From: Cryptomeria japonica
Lineage: Eukaryota > Streptophyta > Pinopsida > Cupressales > Cupressaceae
DNA: 64,000 nt
Assembly (NCBI RefSeq): GCF_030272615.1
Contig: NC_081405.1
Coordinates: 152,686,113-152,750,112 of the forward strand
Direction of reading: 5' to 3'
Below, one piece after another: positions 24,553 through 35,900 of the stretch. A program made the translations under genes and the position numbers. The first letter of the stretch is position 1; the number at the start of each line of letters is the position of its first letter. Under the pieces are notes generated by a model that was not told the DNA's origin, did not search any database, and worked only from the letters and a program-made list of their open reading frames with translations.

Positions 24553-25178
24553 TATCGAGAAGACATCATATTGTCTGCTAGATTTGACAGTAAGGAGTCC
24601 CATAGACAAGACACCGATGCCACGAGGAGACATTTTCAAAGTCTCCATGATCTAGTAAGTATGAACAGATTAATTTATATCGAACAAACATTGTAATGTC
24701 TATTAGATCACACAATTAAAATCTTCATCGATAAGAAATTTACAAGAATTTTTTGATGTCTCGGTGATCTTATAAGAATAAGATACATGAACTGCATCGA
24801 ACAAAGAATAATAGGTCTCATCGATAAGACAAAAAGGGACTTAGCAAGAGTACATTGAGGAGATAATTGCCATCTAAGAGAGATTACAGAAGTATTTTCA
24901 AAATGATGGTGATGATATAAGAAGAAGTGCTCGATAGTGTGATCGAAGAGAATGAATTCAGGTTTCCTCGAAGTAGTATATTGTAGAACTCATCGAAGAG
25001 ACATTTGATCTCGATGAGACTTTTTTAAGGTCTCTGTGAACTTACAAGGGTAGAGTGACTAGCTAGAGATACATTGAGTAAAGAGTGAAGAGTCTTCTCG
25101 ATAGGTCACAAGATCAAATAAAGGGTTTCATTGAGGAGACATTCAATATCGATAAGAGAATCTTTTTGTCTCCTCGAT
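24553..25178 (+). repeat. Copy B hairpin array (ATCGAGGAGAC family)
   Basis: Repeated imperfect inverted motifs pair an arm like ATCGAGGAGAC with GTCTCCTCGAT. Examples are 24553-24582, about 24617-24652 (GGAGAC/GTCTCC), about 24678-24708, about 24729-24770 and 25130-25178 (GAGGAGAC/GTCTCCTC exact). Additional half-sites lie between them. The stem sequence differs entirely from those in copies A and C, but placement upstream of the ORF is the same. Confidence 0.65.
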
Positions 25179-25727
25179 AGGATATAAAGATACGAAAGAA
25201 TTGTGAACAAGATGATTCCAAATAAGAGATAGCATGATTGAAGAAAGGTCATCCTTGTCTTGTCAATGAAAATTGTCACATCAGATGGACAATTAAAAAA
25301 AATGAATGCATTAATGACCGTCTACTGACATAAATGTTTGCATGAGTGAGAGATTATACACAAGTCTAGATTGAGGTAATTGAGACAATTTGAAAAACAC
25401 AGAGAAATACATGGATCACTAAATATTAAGTGGGAGGAATCAAGTCGAGAACTGAGGTGATCATTTCAACATTGAAATCTCAAGTAAGTATCCATTGTGA
25501 AACTTTGGTAATTGAGGAGGATTCTGCTTTAGGGTTTATAATTCTGAGCTAAAAGGAGATAATAGAAATTCATTGAAGAAACTTTTGATAAACCTAGGGC
25601 CAAGAAGCAAAAGAAAGAAGGAAAGTAAGAAAAACGGGACTTAATATACCAATTATCTGGTGCAGGTCCTAAAATAAACAGGACCGCACAATTAAACCCT
25701 AGTGCAAAGAAACTAGAAGGTAAACAA

Positions 25728-28704
25728 ATGCATTTAGGAAATGTATGGACACCTGAAAGAGGGTATGACCTATTCATGTTCCACTACAAAAGAATGTTCA
25801 AGCATGAACTTGTGTGCAATCCATGGCAATTAAATTTAGAGAAGTTGGTTGTGCCTAATGTATATGTAAATGTGGATTTGATGAAAGTAATTGCTAAGAA
25901 TTACAACCCAAAGATCAAAAGAATCTGTGATTCTCAAGGAACACCACTTGTAGCAATAACCTAGGAATATATTTCCTTAGTCTTTGATTTAGATAGCTGT
26001 GATAAAGAAATCATTCTTGAAAACCTTGAGAAACAATACCATAGAATGGTTACTGCTTACAAGAGATGGAGATTTCCCTTATACAAACTTAGGTTAGAAG
26101 GAAACCAACAAGTAACAAGTTTGAATTTAATGACAAACATCCATTCTCTATGGAATTGTTTGAGTATTTTCAGTGTACCTATTATTCAATTTGCCAGGTC
26201 TTGGGCATAGATGCTCCTCCTCTCATGTCACTTGCACCAATGATTTTAGTAGAAGACATACAAAGTCATGGTGCTCGCCCATTTGACTATGCAACACACT
26301 TAACATATATATTTGACACAAGCTTATGTTCAATTTAAAGGAATAATAATTGTATATGTTTCAAACATTATTCTCTGCTTATGCATATGATTCTAAATGT
26401 TTTCCAAGAAATGGGCATATGGATATAACATTTCAAAATTGTAGATTATGATAAGACCAATAAATTAAATGCTATACAAATATGGATCGTAATATTGGAT
26501 AACAGGTATACCTAGCCCCATTACTTATATTTTGAAGAATACTTTGTTAAGCCATTGTACAAAATTTTTGGCCATCCCTATGATTACACATTAACTTGAA
26601 ATTCAAAAGTTTCTAACCACAATTAGGGAGATTGGTATCCTTTTGAGGATTGTACAAAGATTCTAGAGTATATGGGTTTGAGGATACTCCTTTCCTTCTA
26701 CCTAGAAAAATGCCTAATTGAGTAGCATATTATGAGATTATAAGGCAATTATCTTATTCCACTTTTATGAATCTGAGATCATTTGGAAAATAGACTCTCA
26801 TGCTAGGAACCCTCTACTTTGGGGATTTCACTATAGCTGCCATGAAAGGATATGATTTAATTGATAGAAAGCTGGCACACTATAGTTTGCCATGAGGTAA
26901 GAAAAGGGAAGAATTTGATCCTAAGGGTTTTATTAATTTGAAATCAAAATAAGGAAAAATTTGAGTGGGTATAAGCATAAGCCTTATGTGCATGATGTTC
27001 TTATCAAGAATCTAGATGAGTCTCGAGCTATTCAAAAGATTGAAACATATAAAAAAGTTATGCAAGCAGAGGCATGGAAGGAGAATCATGATTCATCCTA
27101 TTATGGTTCTTTCTTGGAGATTGATGATCCCATTTCCAGGACCGAGGCACTTATCTCACATGTTGATGTGTTCCATCTTTTGTATTCAGGGCTAGAATAA
27201 ATGAACCTAGAGGGGAAAGTATTCAAAGAACAGAGGCAGGGAGTGAATCCCCCATTCAACGTATTTCACCATAGTCCACTCTTGGAATTATCTTCTCCAT
27301 GGAAGAAGATGCCCCACAAGAAGAAGATGTAGCAAATAGTGCTCAGTAAGAAAATTCTCAAAGCAGAAATTGGTGAGTATTGTGCCCCACTAGATCTGAT
27401 GATGACAATGGACCAATCATTAGGAGATTTAATTGATGATGTGAGACAATTAGCTTGTAAACAATTTATCTCTGACAATGATTTTGTGAAGGCTTCATAA
27501 TTCAAAGCCTTTTTGTATGAGTATAAAGGGAAGCAAGTTAGAAAATGAGTTGTTGATATAGTACCTATCAATGAGTCTCAATTATTATAGGAATTGTAGA
27601 AGAATATTGATTTAGAAATGAGTAAAATGACTCCAGAGAGGGGAAGAGAAATTTTGCAAGAAGCGGATGTTATGATCTTCCGAGGGTGGGATATAAGTTC
27701 TGCTCTTATTTTTGACAACTTTGTAAGAAGCCAAGACACACTGCTGAAATTGATCTCAGAATCTATGGATGAAATATGCAGTGGATCTTGTAATTTCAAC
27801 TCGGATGAAAAGAGTTTTCTTACATGGCCACTAAATCCCTCGGATAAAACACCAAAAATCATTGATACTGGTATAGTTTTTGGACATCTGATGGTGCAAC
27901 GAGTTGGAGAAATTGATCCAGTAGAAATTGCTGATCTGAACATCAATATAGAAAAAATCAATAAGGCTCAGGTTGAACAACTGATTAAGGAAAGAAACAT
28001 GTACAAATCAAAGAATGAACTTCTTGGACATGAAAGTGCAAGGCTTAAAGACAAAGTAAAAGATATGTCCAAGGAGTTGACATATGAACCTGATAAAGTC
28101 CTTCTAGTAGCATAGGAAGAAGCATACCATTGTAAGAAAAAATCTCATGAGTCTCAAAGAGAAGGGCAACAACTTGATACACAAATTAAAGCTTCGAAGT
28201 ATGAGATAGATTCAGAGCTTGTGAAAAGGATGTTCAATAAGTTGATAGTACACATAGATAGATTTTGGCTGGCTCACATGAGAAACTATAGTCCCCTCAA
28301 GGAACATACAAGATTAGAAGATAGGATCAAGGAGAAGCTTCAAGAGCCGCAAGGAACGAGGACTATTAATGAACAAATTTTGAAGGAGGGCAATACTTTA
28401 CTGCAAAATCATTTAAATTTGTATCACATCCTTGAGGCCAAGGTAAATGAGTTTGGTGGAGTTGCAGGAACACGTCTACTTGCATTATTTAATGACACAT
28501 GAGATATAAAGGATCAAGCTTAATGGAGGGATGAATGGAAGCTCACTCTCAGAGGCTCTTGATGATATCAATGATGAAGATTATGTAATAGACAACACAT
28601 TTGCATGGCTGGAGAAGATGTATGACATTGAGTTCTTAGTGAGCAATATCATTGATGATGCTGATGAGTACACTACACTAGGTTATATTGAGCATATCTC
28701 ATAG
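25728..28704 (+). pseudogene. Copy B ORF (broken), homologue of the copy C protein
   Basis: AKNYNPKIKRICDSQG then EYISLVFDL aligns with ARHYNPQSRTIVSNEG and EAISEAFHL of copy C. The middle is diverged and full of stops. From 27618 to 28502 one frame is open except for a TAG near 28113; it includes a Lys/Glu-rich coiled coil (EQLIKERNMYKSKNELLGHE) and TINEQILKEGNTLLQNHL, which aligns with RILAQERILEGDSHSLFQ of copy C. A tail with LDDINDEDYVIDNTFAWLEK ends GYIEHIS and a stop at 28702. Not functional. Confidence 0.65.
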
Positions 28705-28880
28705 GTGCATCTTTTCCTTGTCAGAGCAACATAATGGTAGCCAATCACTGATATAAGGAGATAGTTCAATATCTTGTTTCTTATTGTTGTCAAAGACCTT
28801 AATTAGTATCATTAGTTTTATCAATTTTAGTTTAAATTGAAAAGACAATTTGAAAAGGCATGACCTTTTCACTATTATGT

Positions 28881-28978
28881 TATAAATTGGCATTTGATAT
28901 GAATGAAGCAATAGAAGATAGATAAAAAAATAGACTTTCTAAGAAATGATTGTGCTTTCCTTACAAGCTATGAATAAA
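28881..28978 (+). promoter_or_regulatory. Copy B TATA box and AATAAA signal
   Basis: TATAAATTGG starts at 28881, 177 bp after the copy B stop codon. AATAAA follows at 28973-28978. Order and spacing match copy C (184 bp from stop to TATA). Confidence 0.55.
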
Positions 28979-29489
28979 TACAATTGAATATTTTTGAAAT
29001 CTGGTTGCACCTGTTATATTGGTTAAATTAACCAAGGTTGTTTGATATCTCTATATGTGGAATTTAGGTGTTATATTGATTTGAATACCAAGAGTACCTC
29101 AACTTGATTGAAAATGTCTTTTTTTGTATGGTTTATTTGCTTGGTTCTCTCAATGAGGGATTAAATTCATTCAGAAAGGTTATAGTAACAAAAGACAACT
29201 CATTTCATTAAGGGAATCAAATAATTGATAGATTCATACAAGGCGTGAATATAAAAATTGTCTAACAGAGTGATACAAAACCATTGAGGAAGCAAAAATT
29301 GACTCCATTGCCTAGTGTAAGGAAGACACCAACCATAGAACTTTAAACTACACAAATACATTCACTTCATACATCAAAAACATTCTCTATATAGCTATAA
29401 TTTGCTACAACTACCCTCAAGATATACCCACCTAGGCAAAGCAAAGCTTGAAGAGCAAGGGAATTCAACCATTTTGGTTAATCCCATTC

Positions 29490-30543
29490 GTTGGCTAAAT
29501 TTAATTGTCAAACTTGACCATAGAGCCTGCCATACTCTTAGAGTTTGACAAACTTGCAATTTTGGGAACCAACACCATCATCAAAACTAAATTGTACCAT
29601 TCTTTATCCAATAATTGGATATGTAGTGTTGTACCTACGGTAGACATTACCTCCATCATATTTTTTTATATGTGGAGAATTGCTCCTTATGAGGATTCAT
29701 GTGATAAAAGCATCTTGAATCAACAAAATAATGCTTGTGCTCAATATAGTTTTACATACAAAATTAAAACCTCATCACCTACATTGGAATTTTTGTAGAG
29801 GAATCCAAGTATTTTTTTCCTACATTCCTTAACATGTCCCCTCTTTCCATAGTTCCAATACTTAACTCTGTTCTTCATTCTATGAGTCTTAGACTTACCA
29901 TTTTGTTTGTCCTTAGGTACATTTTGATATCTATTTTATCCTCTTTCCTTTGAGCTACCCTTGACATTTAGAGCATTCATTGAAATATCAATAGCTTTCT
30001 TCCTCATTTTATGTGACAAGGGTTTCCAACTTTGGATCTTCAACGTTAGTGCTAATAGAAATTATAAAATTCTCTCATGGCTCAATAAAAGAACAAAGTA
30101 CCATAATGATTTTTTCTTCTTCCTCAATATTAATATAAATTGAGGCTAATTGACTCACAATTAAATTAAAAGTATTTCAATGCTCAATAATAGATTTACC
30201 TTCCTTTATTTTAAGAGAAGATAGTTTTATTTTCAAATAGAGTTTGTTTACCAAACTTTTGGCTTGAAAAATTTCACCTAACCATCTCCATAAAGAAAAT
30301 GTGAACTTTTATTCAAAGATATTTACTAGGATAGAATCTACAAGACAACCAAATTATACATCATTCCTTTTATCCATCTTGTCCCACTCATCTTGATTGA
30401 TTGCATTGATTTTATTTTCTTTTATTGTAGTCAACCATTGATCTCTTTCTCTAAGAAGATTGTCCATTTTTAGCTTCCAGAAATTAGAATTTGTTTTATT
30501 ATTTTTTCAATATCCAATTGAGATGTAGGTGTAGGCATGATTT
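29490..30543 (-). pseudogene. Ty1/copia gag and protease remnant
   Basis: Minus strand from 30538: MPTPTSQLDIEK starts a copia gag, followed by the UBN2-type gag helix region (SLVNKLYLKIKLSSLKIKEG, near 30.2 kb, after small frame corrections). A degraded zinc knuckle (YWNYGKRGHVKECR, near 29.85 kb; two Cys lost) and a protease-like stretch (HMNPHKEQFSTYKKYDGGNV) follow, ending near 29.49 kb. Frameshifts and stops throughout. Integrase does not follow here but appears at 24.2-23.45 kb in the same orientation. Confidence 0.75.
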
Positions 30544-30637
30544 CCACACTCACAAATATACAAAACCAAAACTCCCTTGTGGCACAAAAAACCTTCACAC
30601 TTTCACTTAATAAAAAAGTTGGCTAGGATCTAATGCA

Positions 30638-31120
30638 AATGTTAGAAATGAAGGAAACTACTATAGTATGGAGATTTGAAATAAACATACAAACCTACAA
30701 AGTATACTATAGAATATTCATAGAAATTTACAAATAATATGAACTAGCAACAAAAAAATCAATAATACTTAAGAGTCATACAACAACATAAATATTTACA
30801 TGGAGAAAACCCTTTTGGGTTAAAAAAAATTGACCAAAAATAATTAAAAATTTGTATTATTTGCAAAGAGATTACAATAAATTTGACTTCCTTCAATCTT
30901 GCATCAAATTTGATAGCATTTGTGCACCTATTAAACTTCTCATTATAAACTACTATCCTGTGCATCAAATATACATGTAAGGACAAAACAAGATATAAAA
31001 AATGAGATTGTAAACTGACTGCTAAAACCATGGGTCCAAACTAGGAGCTAGAAATGGCCATACAAACCCCAAAAATTTCACCAAATAATGGTGGTGAAAA
31101 TTCTCGCACTCCTCACACAT
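30638..31120 (-). repeat. 5' LTR of the minus-strand copia element with primer site
   Basis: On the minus strand the LTR ends CATTTCTAACA (30638), followed by TTTGCATTAGATCCTAGCC, a decayed tRNA-iMet-type primer site. Inside is AACCCAAAAGGGTTTTCTCC, a phrase common near the ends of copia LTRs. The upstream limit near 31120 is approximate. The gag start at 30538 lies 100 bp downstream, as expected. Confidence 0.6.
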
Positions 31121-31489
31121 GTGGAGTCTCCATGATTAGTATATAAATCCTACCTTGTCATAATTTGTCATAAATAATCTATCAACACAGTTCTTATGTC
31201 CCAAGTGATCTTTCTTATTTTTAACCCTCGAAGTTGTTGTAGAATCTATCATAACATCCTTAAACATAGGATTTCCATTTCCATGTTAAGACCACTAAAT
31301 GGGCATCTTTTGACAATTAATAACTTACTTTTCAAGGCATTGACATGTGGCAAAAGTGCCAACTCAAAATCTCACGTTCCTTTTTATAAAGATCAAATAT
31401 TTAATTATATAACTACCAAATATCTAGGTGGGAAATTATTAAATAATAATAGATAATTAACTTAGGAATTGCCAAGGTTGAGATACCTC
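31121..31489. other. No gene recognised
   Basis: A TATA-like sequence (GTATATAAATCC) lies near 31138, and an open frame at 31196-31456 has no family resemblance. Possibly LTR-derived. Confidence 0.35.
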
Positions 31490-32096
31490 AATTTCTAAAA
31501 AAAGGTGGTCCACTTGATATTATTTGAAAGGTAACGGAAAAGTTGAAACATCTAACAAAATCCTTAAGCATATTGTCAATGACATTGGTCATGACTAACA
31601 CTCAATCTCAACTTGCCCTATCGACCTATCACACAAGCATTTTCAACCCCATAGGAACCACCCTATATTCCCCGATCTTGGCATTGAATTCATCTTGATA
31701 ATTGATATTAAGCTACCTTACTTGCACATCTATTTTTGTAACCTCGCCATGAATGAAGAATACATGGTGGCACAACCATATGAAATAAATCTTCTTGATG
31801 AACACCAACATAATGTGTTAAATCACCTCAAAGCATATCAAAATCAATTCCATTGTAGCTGAAAAAATAATATCAAAATTAATGAGTTTGAAGTTAGTGA
31901 TCTTGTTCTCAAATAAAAGTATAAGAATAAAAATCAAGACCATGAGAAGAAAGGAAAATTTGAACCAAATTGGGTGGGTCCCTATGTCACCATTGTTAGA
32001 TGTGGAATATAAGCACACAACCTATGGATAATCAAAGGTAAAGAGTTGAAGGAACCAATGATGACTGTGTACATCAAGTAGTTCTATACCTAATTT
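31490..32096 (+). pseudogene. Tat-type integrase C-terminal remnant
   Basis: Frames around 31525-32090 read GTGKVETSNKILKHIV near the end of the integrase core, then HEKKGKFEPNWVGPYVTIV (GPY/F motif, near 31950) and finally LKEPMMTVYIK then FYT and a stop. The ending closely parallels the integrase tail at 3357-3495 (EKKGKFEPNWLGPFVVTI and LEEPINSMHLKKFYV), so both belong to one family. Several in-frame stops. Confidence 0.7.
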
Positions 32097-33322
32097 AGCA
32101 ACATATTATCATAAAAATAACAAAATAAACAAATTAAAAATATAAAGTAAAAATAAATATTACTCTTTGATGAAAATTATGTTTATGAAACCTTAGGAAA
32201 GTACCATGATGAAATTCACTTGTAGGCATCATGTGTAAGTACCTAGTTTCCATTATCCATGAGCAACATTTTCCCTCGGGGGAAAGTTAAAGTACAATTC
32301 ACCCTATTTCTTCTATATAGTTTCTCTCCTTTTCAACATCTCTCTTCCCACGTAACCTCTTTCCTTTGGTAAATATCTATCTTACATCTTGACTCTTTCT
32401 TTGAAAAATGATTATACCTAATAAAAATACTTGACATCATGACATGTACCCTTTTATTACCTAATCTTGAATCGACACAACACATGAACAAACACACCCT
32501 AAAAATCTCACCCTAAATTGGATTTTAGGAAAACAATCGCTTTTTAGACACATATTCACTCCACCTACATAGGTTATTTTCTTTCTCTCATGCATGATAT
32601 CCTTGTTAAAAGTTACAAATATCATCAACTTGATGAGAAGTAAATCAAGTTATGTGTTTGTTCTTGTTTGTTTGCATTTTGATTACTATTATGTGTTTTT
32701 TATTTTCAACCCACAACATACTCAATTGAGCTCATCAAGGTCCATTATATCATGCTAAATGTCTTGATTATATGTCTATTGGGGCATATTTATTATTTAC
32801 CATTTTTTTGTGTATGTACAAGTCAATCCTTCATGCATATGATAAAACATCATCAAGGTTTCTTATAACTTGACACATACCATCATATGCTATATAAAAT
32901 TTAGGTTACTCAACATATTTGAGAATTTCTTCAAATTCATTAACATGTACCTATCTACAACCCGCACAATATTTCTTTAACTAGCTAGCCAAGGTGACTA
33001 TCACCTATTCTTTACCCCTCTCCCATTTTTTCCCACCCTCCTTTCCCTTTTCATCTTGTCCTAGCCTATTTTTTATACTTTTCTCCTATCAAGATTCCAA
33101 CCATATTATTTACACCTACTTACCCTCTTAAGAGGGCATTCCTCTCTAGATTATCTACAATTCATCCTTAAAGAACTTGGAGCATCTTAATTTCTCAACC
33201 CAACTCAATCAATCAATTAATCTAAAAAAATCTTATCCAAAAATCCTAAGCACAATTTTTTCATCATCGTCATCCTACCATGGTGTTTATTTGATTGTAT
33301 TTTCTTTGAAATATTATTTTTA
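32097..33322 (+). other. Probable 3' noncoding region of the Tat remnant; no gene
   Basis: An A-rich start, like that after the pol stop at 3496, and a CCCTCGGGGGAAAG motif near 32273 (compare CCCGAGGGGG at 5102) suggest a 3' noncoding region of the same family. I see no LTR start and no coding frame. Confidence 0.4.
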
Positions 33323-35500
33323 TTAAATAAAATAAGCGTAGAAATTTATTAATAAAAAAAAATCAACAATATAATAAAGAAGCAATGCAACCACTTGGGA
33401 CCAATCCCAACCAACCAATAGCATCATTACAGAGCCAATACCTAGCAAAAGAAAAACTACCCATACTATCCATGAAAATCCTTTGAAATCAACCCCTCCA
33501 ACTTTTGGGATTCTCCCATTAAGGTGCTCCCAAAAATGAATATTTCGATTACCCATATTTTCAAAGGCCCATTCCAAATAATCAACAACCCTATTCCATT
33601 CCCTTGGGATATGAATGAAGAAAATAAAATCCAAAGAGTTGCATAGCTATCGAATCTGCTTAACCATCACTGCCAACTACCATCTCTCATCCCCACTATC
33701 CTACTTATTCAATATATTAACTAGAATTTGTGAATCTATCTCACATATAACTTTGTAGTAGCCAAGCTCATAGAACCTTTCCAAGGCGATAAGAATAACC
33801 AGCACTTTTATAAGGTTATTAGTTTGGAAGTCTTTATAGCTCGAAAAGAAGATTCAAATAAAACCCATACAATCCATTGCAACACTCAAACTCCAGCATG
33901 CCTAGGATTTCCCTTAGAGGACCCATTTGTATTGATCTTAAAAATCTCTATAGGTGGCAAAGTCCAATGACCAACTCTATGAGTTTTCCTAATTTGAGAC
34001 TGCCTCCTTTTAGAAATGGAAGGTCCAACACTATTTCTAGATAAGTATCCCTTGCATCACCTCTATCTCATGAGGTTATGTAAGGGTCTCTCTATCACAC
34101 TTAGCTTGAATAGTTTCTTGGATCATCCCAGTAATTATCTACCAAACTTGCTTAACCTTCATCCTCATGTCCTAAAAAATCCTACAGTTCCTTTCTAACC
34201 ACATTTTCCTTAGGATGTTTGAGGGGCCAATATTCTAGGCTACCTAAAGAAATAATGCCTTAGCAGGAGGATGAACCAAATTCTTCTAAAGTTCATGAAG
34301 TGAGGAAGCATTAATACAAGCTTGCTTCCAAGTACCCTACCACAAATGCTAGATGGCTCTAGAAAAAAATGCACTGAAGAAACAAATGGGAAGAGGTTTC
34401 ATCATCTTTTCCATAAAGGATATAGATAGAAGACCTTTGTATTACTCGCTTCCTTAGTTTATCCCAAGTAAGACATCTATTTTGAGTGGCTATCCAAAGG
34501 AAAAAAAACTGTATTTTGTCCAAGTGAACCTATTCGACACTTTCTACCAAGGAACTCATCCATCTCGTGAATTTGCTTATTTCAAAACCTGATACCCATT
34601 GGCCACTAAATACACCCCTTTAGAATGGGGAGTCCAAGACAAGATATATTTTCTCTTAATGGAATTGTAGGTACACCTTGCAATAATTCTAGAAAGCTCT
34701 TTGAGAACCTCCTTTGACCCCCCAGGTGGCCAATAAGAGGGATCCTTGCACTCAAACACCTCAACCTGACCCACTCAATGAGTGGTTTTGAAATCTTCAA
34801 CCTTCATCCAACTAGCCTCCAATAAGTGATCATACAATTATTGTAAGTGTGGGTACATAGACTTGGCGGGAGAGAATCCATCCCATGAATCAAACCAGAA
34901 AAGTGCCTCTGAACCCTTATTGTAGATCCAAAACAAGCCTTGCTTGATTAAATTAACACCCCTTTTAAGAGTGTCCTAGATCATAGATCCCTTCCCCACT
35001 AGGCTAATTCTAGAAACATTAGCAGGATGTACTCCTCCCAAGTAAGGATATTTGCCTAGACCTAATCCTGGTTAGTGCACTAGTGCCAATGTAACTTGGC
35101 AGCCAAAACTTGGCTAGTAAGAGAAACTTGTTGCAAGCCAATAACGTCCGGTCTACAAATAGATTCCCATTTAACCAAAATCCACTTAGATGAAGCCAAA
35201 TTACTAGCCCAAAAGAATTGACAAGAAAGAGTATTCAAATCCCAAATGAAACTTAAGGGGGCAATTTGGATGAAGCACCTATAAATGTGCAAAGTTGGAG
35301 CACTGATTTCAATAACCACAATCTTCTAGCATAAGAGAGCCAATTGAAGGTCCAATGGTTAACTTTCCTTTGAAACTTATCAAGTGCAATTTGCCAAGTC
35401 CCCCTCAGCACAGGCCTAGAAGAAAGAGGAATACCCAAGTACACAAAGGGATATCTCTTTCTTTGAAACATTGTTACTCCTTGCAGTCTCATTGAATTTT
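33323..35500 (-). pseudogene. L1-type LINE ORF2 3' half (broken)
   Basis: Minus strand. 35492-35253 reads RYPFVYLGIPLSSRPVLRG then FQRKVNHWTFNWLSYARR then LLKSVLQ, the region after the RT catalytic core in plant L1 elements. 35319-35080 continues with SCQFFWASNL and WILVKWESICRP. 34774-34577 gives KYILSWTPHSKGVYLVANGY, the zinc-binding RT-associated region. An RNase H trace lies at about 33.9-33.5 kb (INTNGSSKGNPRHAGV; EIDSQILVNIL; HIPREWNRVVDYLEW). Frameshifted and stopped; the endonuclease and the catalytic RT box are missing. Confidence 0.75.
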
Positions 35501-35900
35501 AGTTAGAGTGACACTTTGAAGAGGAATAAAATACAAACATCTAAAAGCATACCAATACCATTTTTATGTAAATCCATTCCATACTATTATTTTTATCATC
35601 ATTAATTAATTAAATAATTATGTTATTTAATTAATCTATTCCACTTCTAATTAATTTAATAATTATACTATTTAATTAATCTAGTTCACCAAGTTAACTA
35701 ATTAAATAAATATTATTTAATCATTCTACCCCAATGTCACTTCTAATAAAGTAATTTTATTATTTAATTAAACTTTAATTTCCATTTCAAATGGATAAAT
35801 TAATTAGATAATATTTTATTATATTTAATTATCTATATCGCCTCCATCATTTTCAGAAATAAATGACCAACTAATTTCATTTCCTTCCCAATTTTTATTG
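35501..35900. repeat. LTR U3-like AT-rich fragment
   Basis: Several repeats of TAATTAATTAAATAATTAT-type words resemble the U3 regions of the TGTAGACACC-group LTRs. No LTR terminus is visible, so this is a guess from composition. Confidence 0.3.

Larger units (their letters stand above)
24500..29480 (+). mobile_element. Copy B: second degraded relative of the giant ORF-bearing element
   Basis: Parts in order: a hairpin array (24553-25178), a broken ORF (25728-28704) homologous to the copy C ORF at its N- and C-terminal parts, and a TATA/AATAAA module (28881 and 28973) 177 bp after the stop. It lies between two minus-strand copia fragments, as if inserted into one copia element. Neither terminus is defined; I could not find TG...CA ends or a target duplication. 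Confidence 0.55.
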
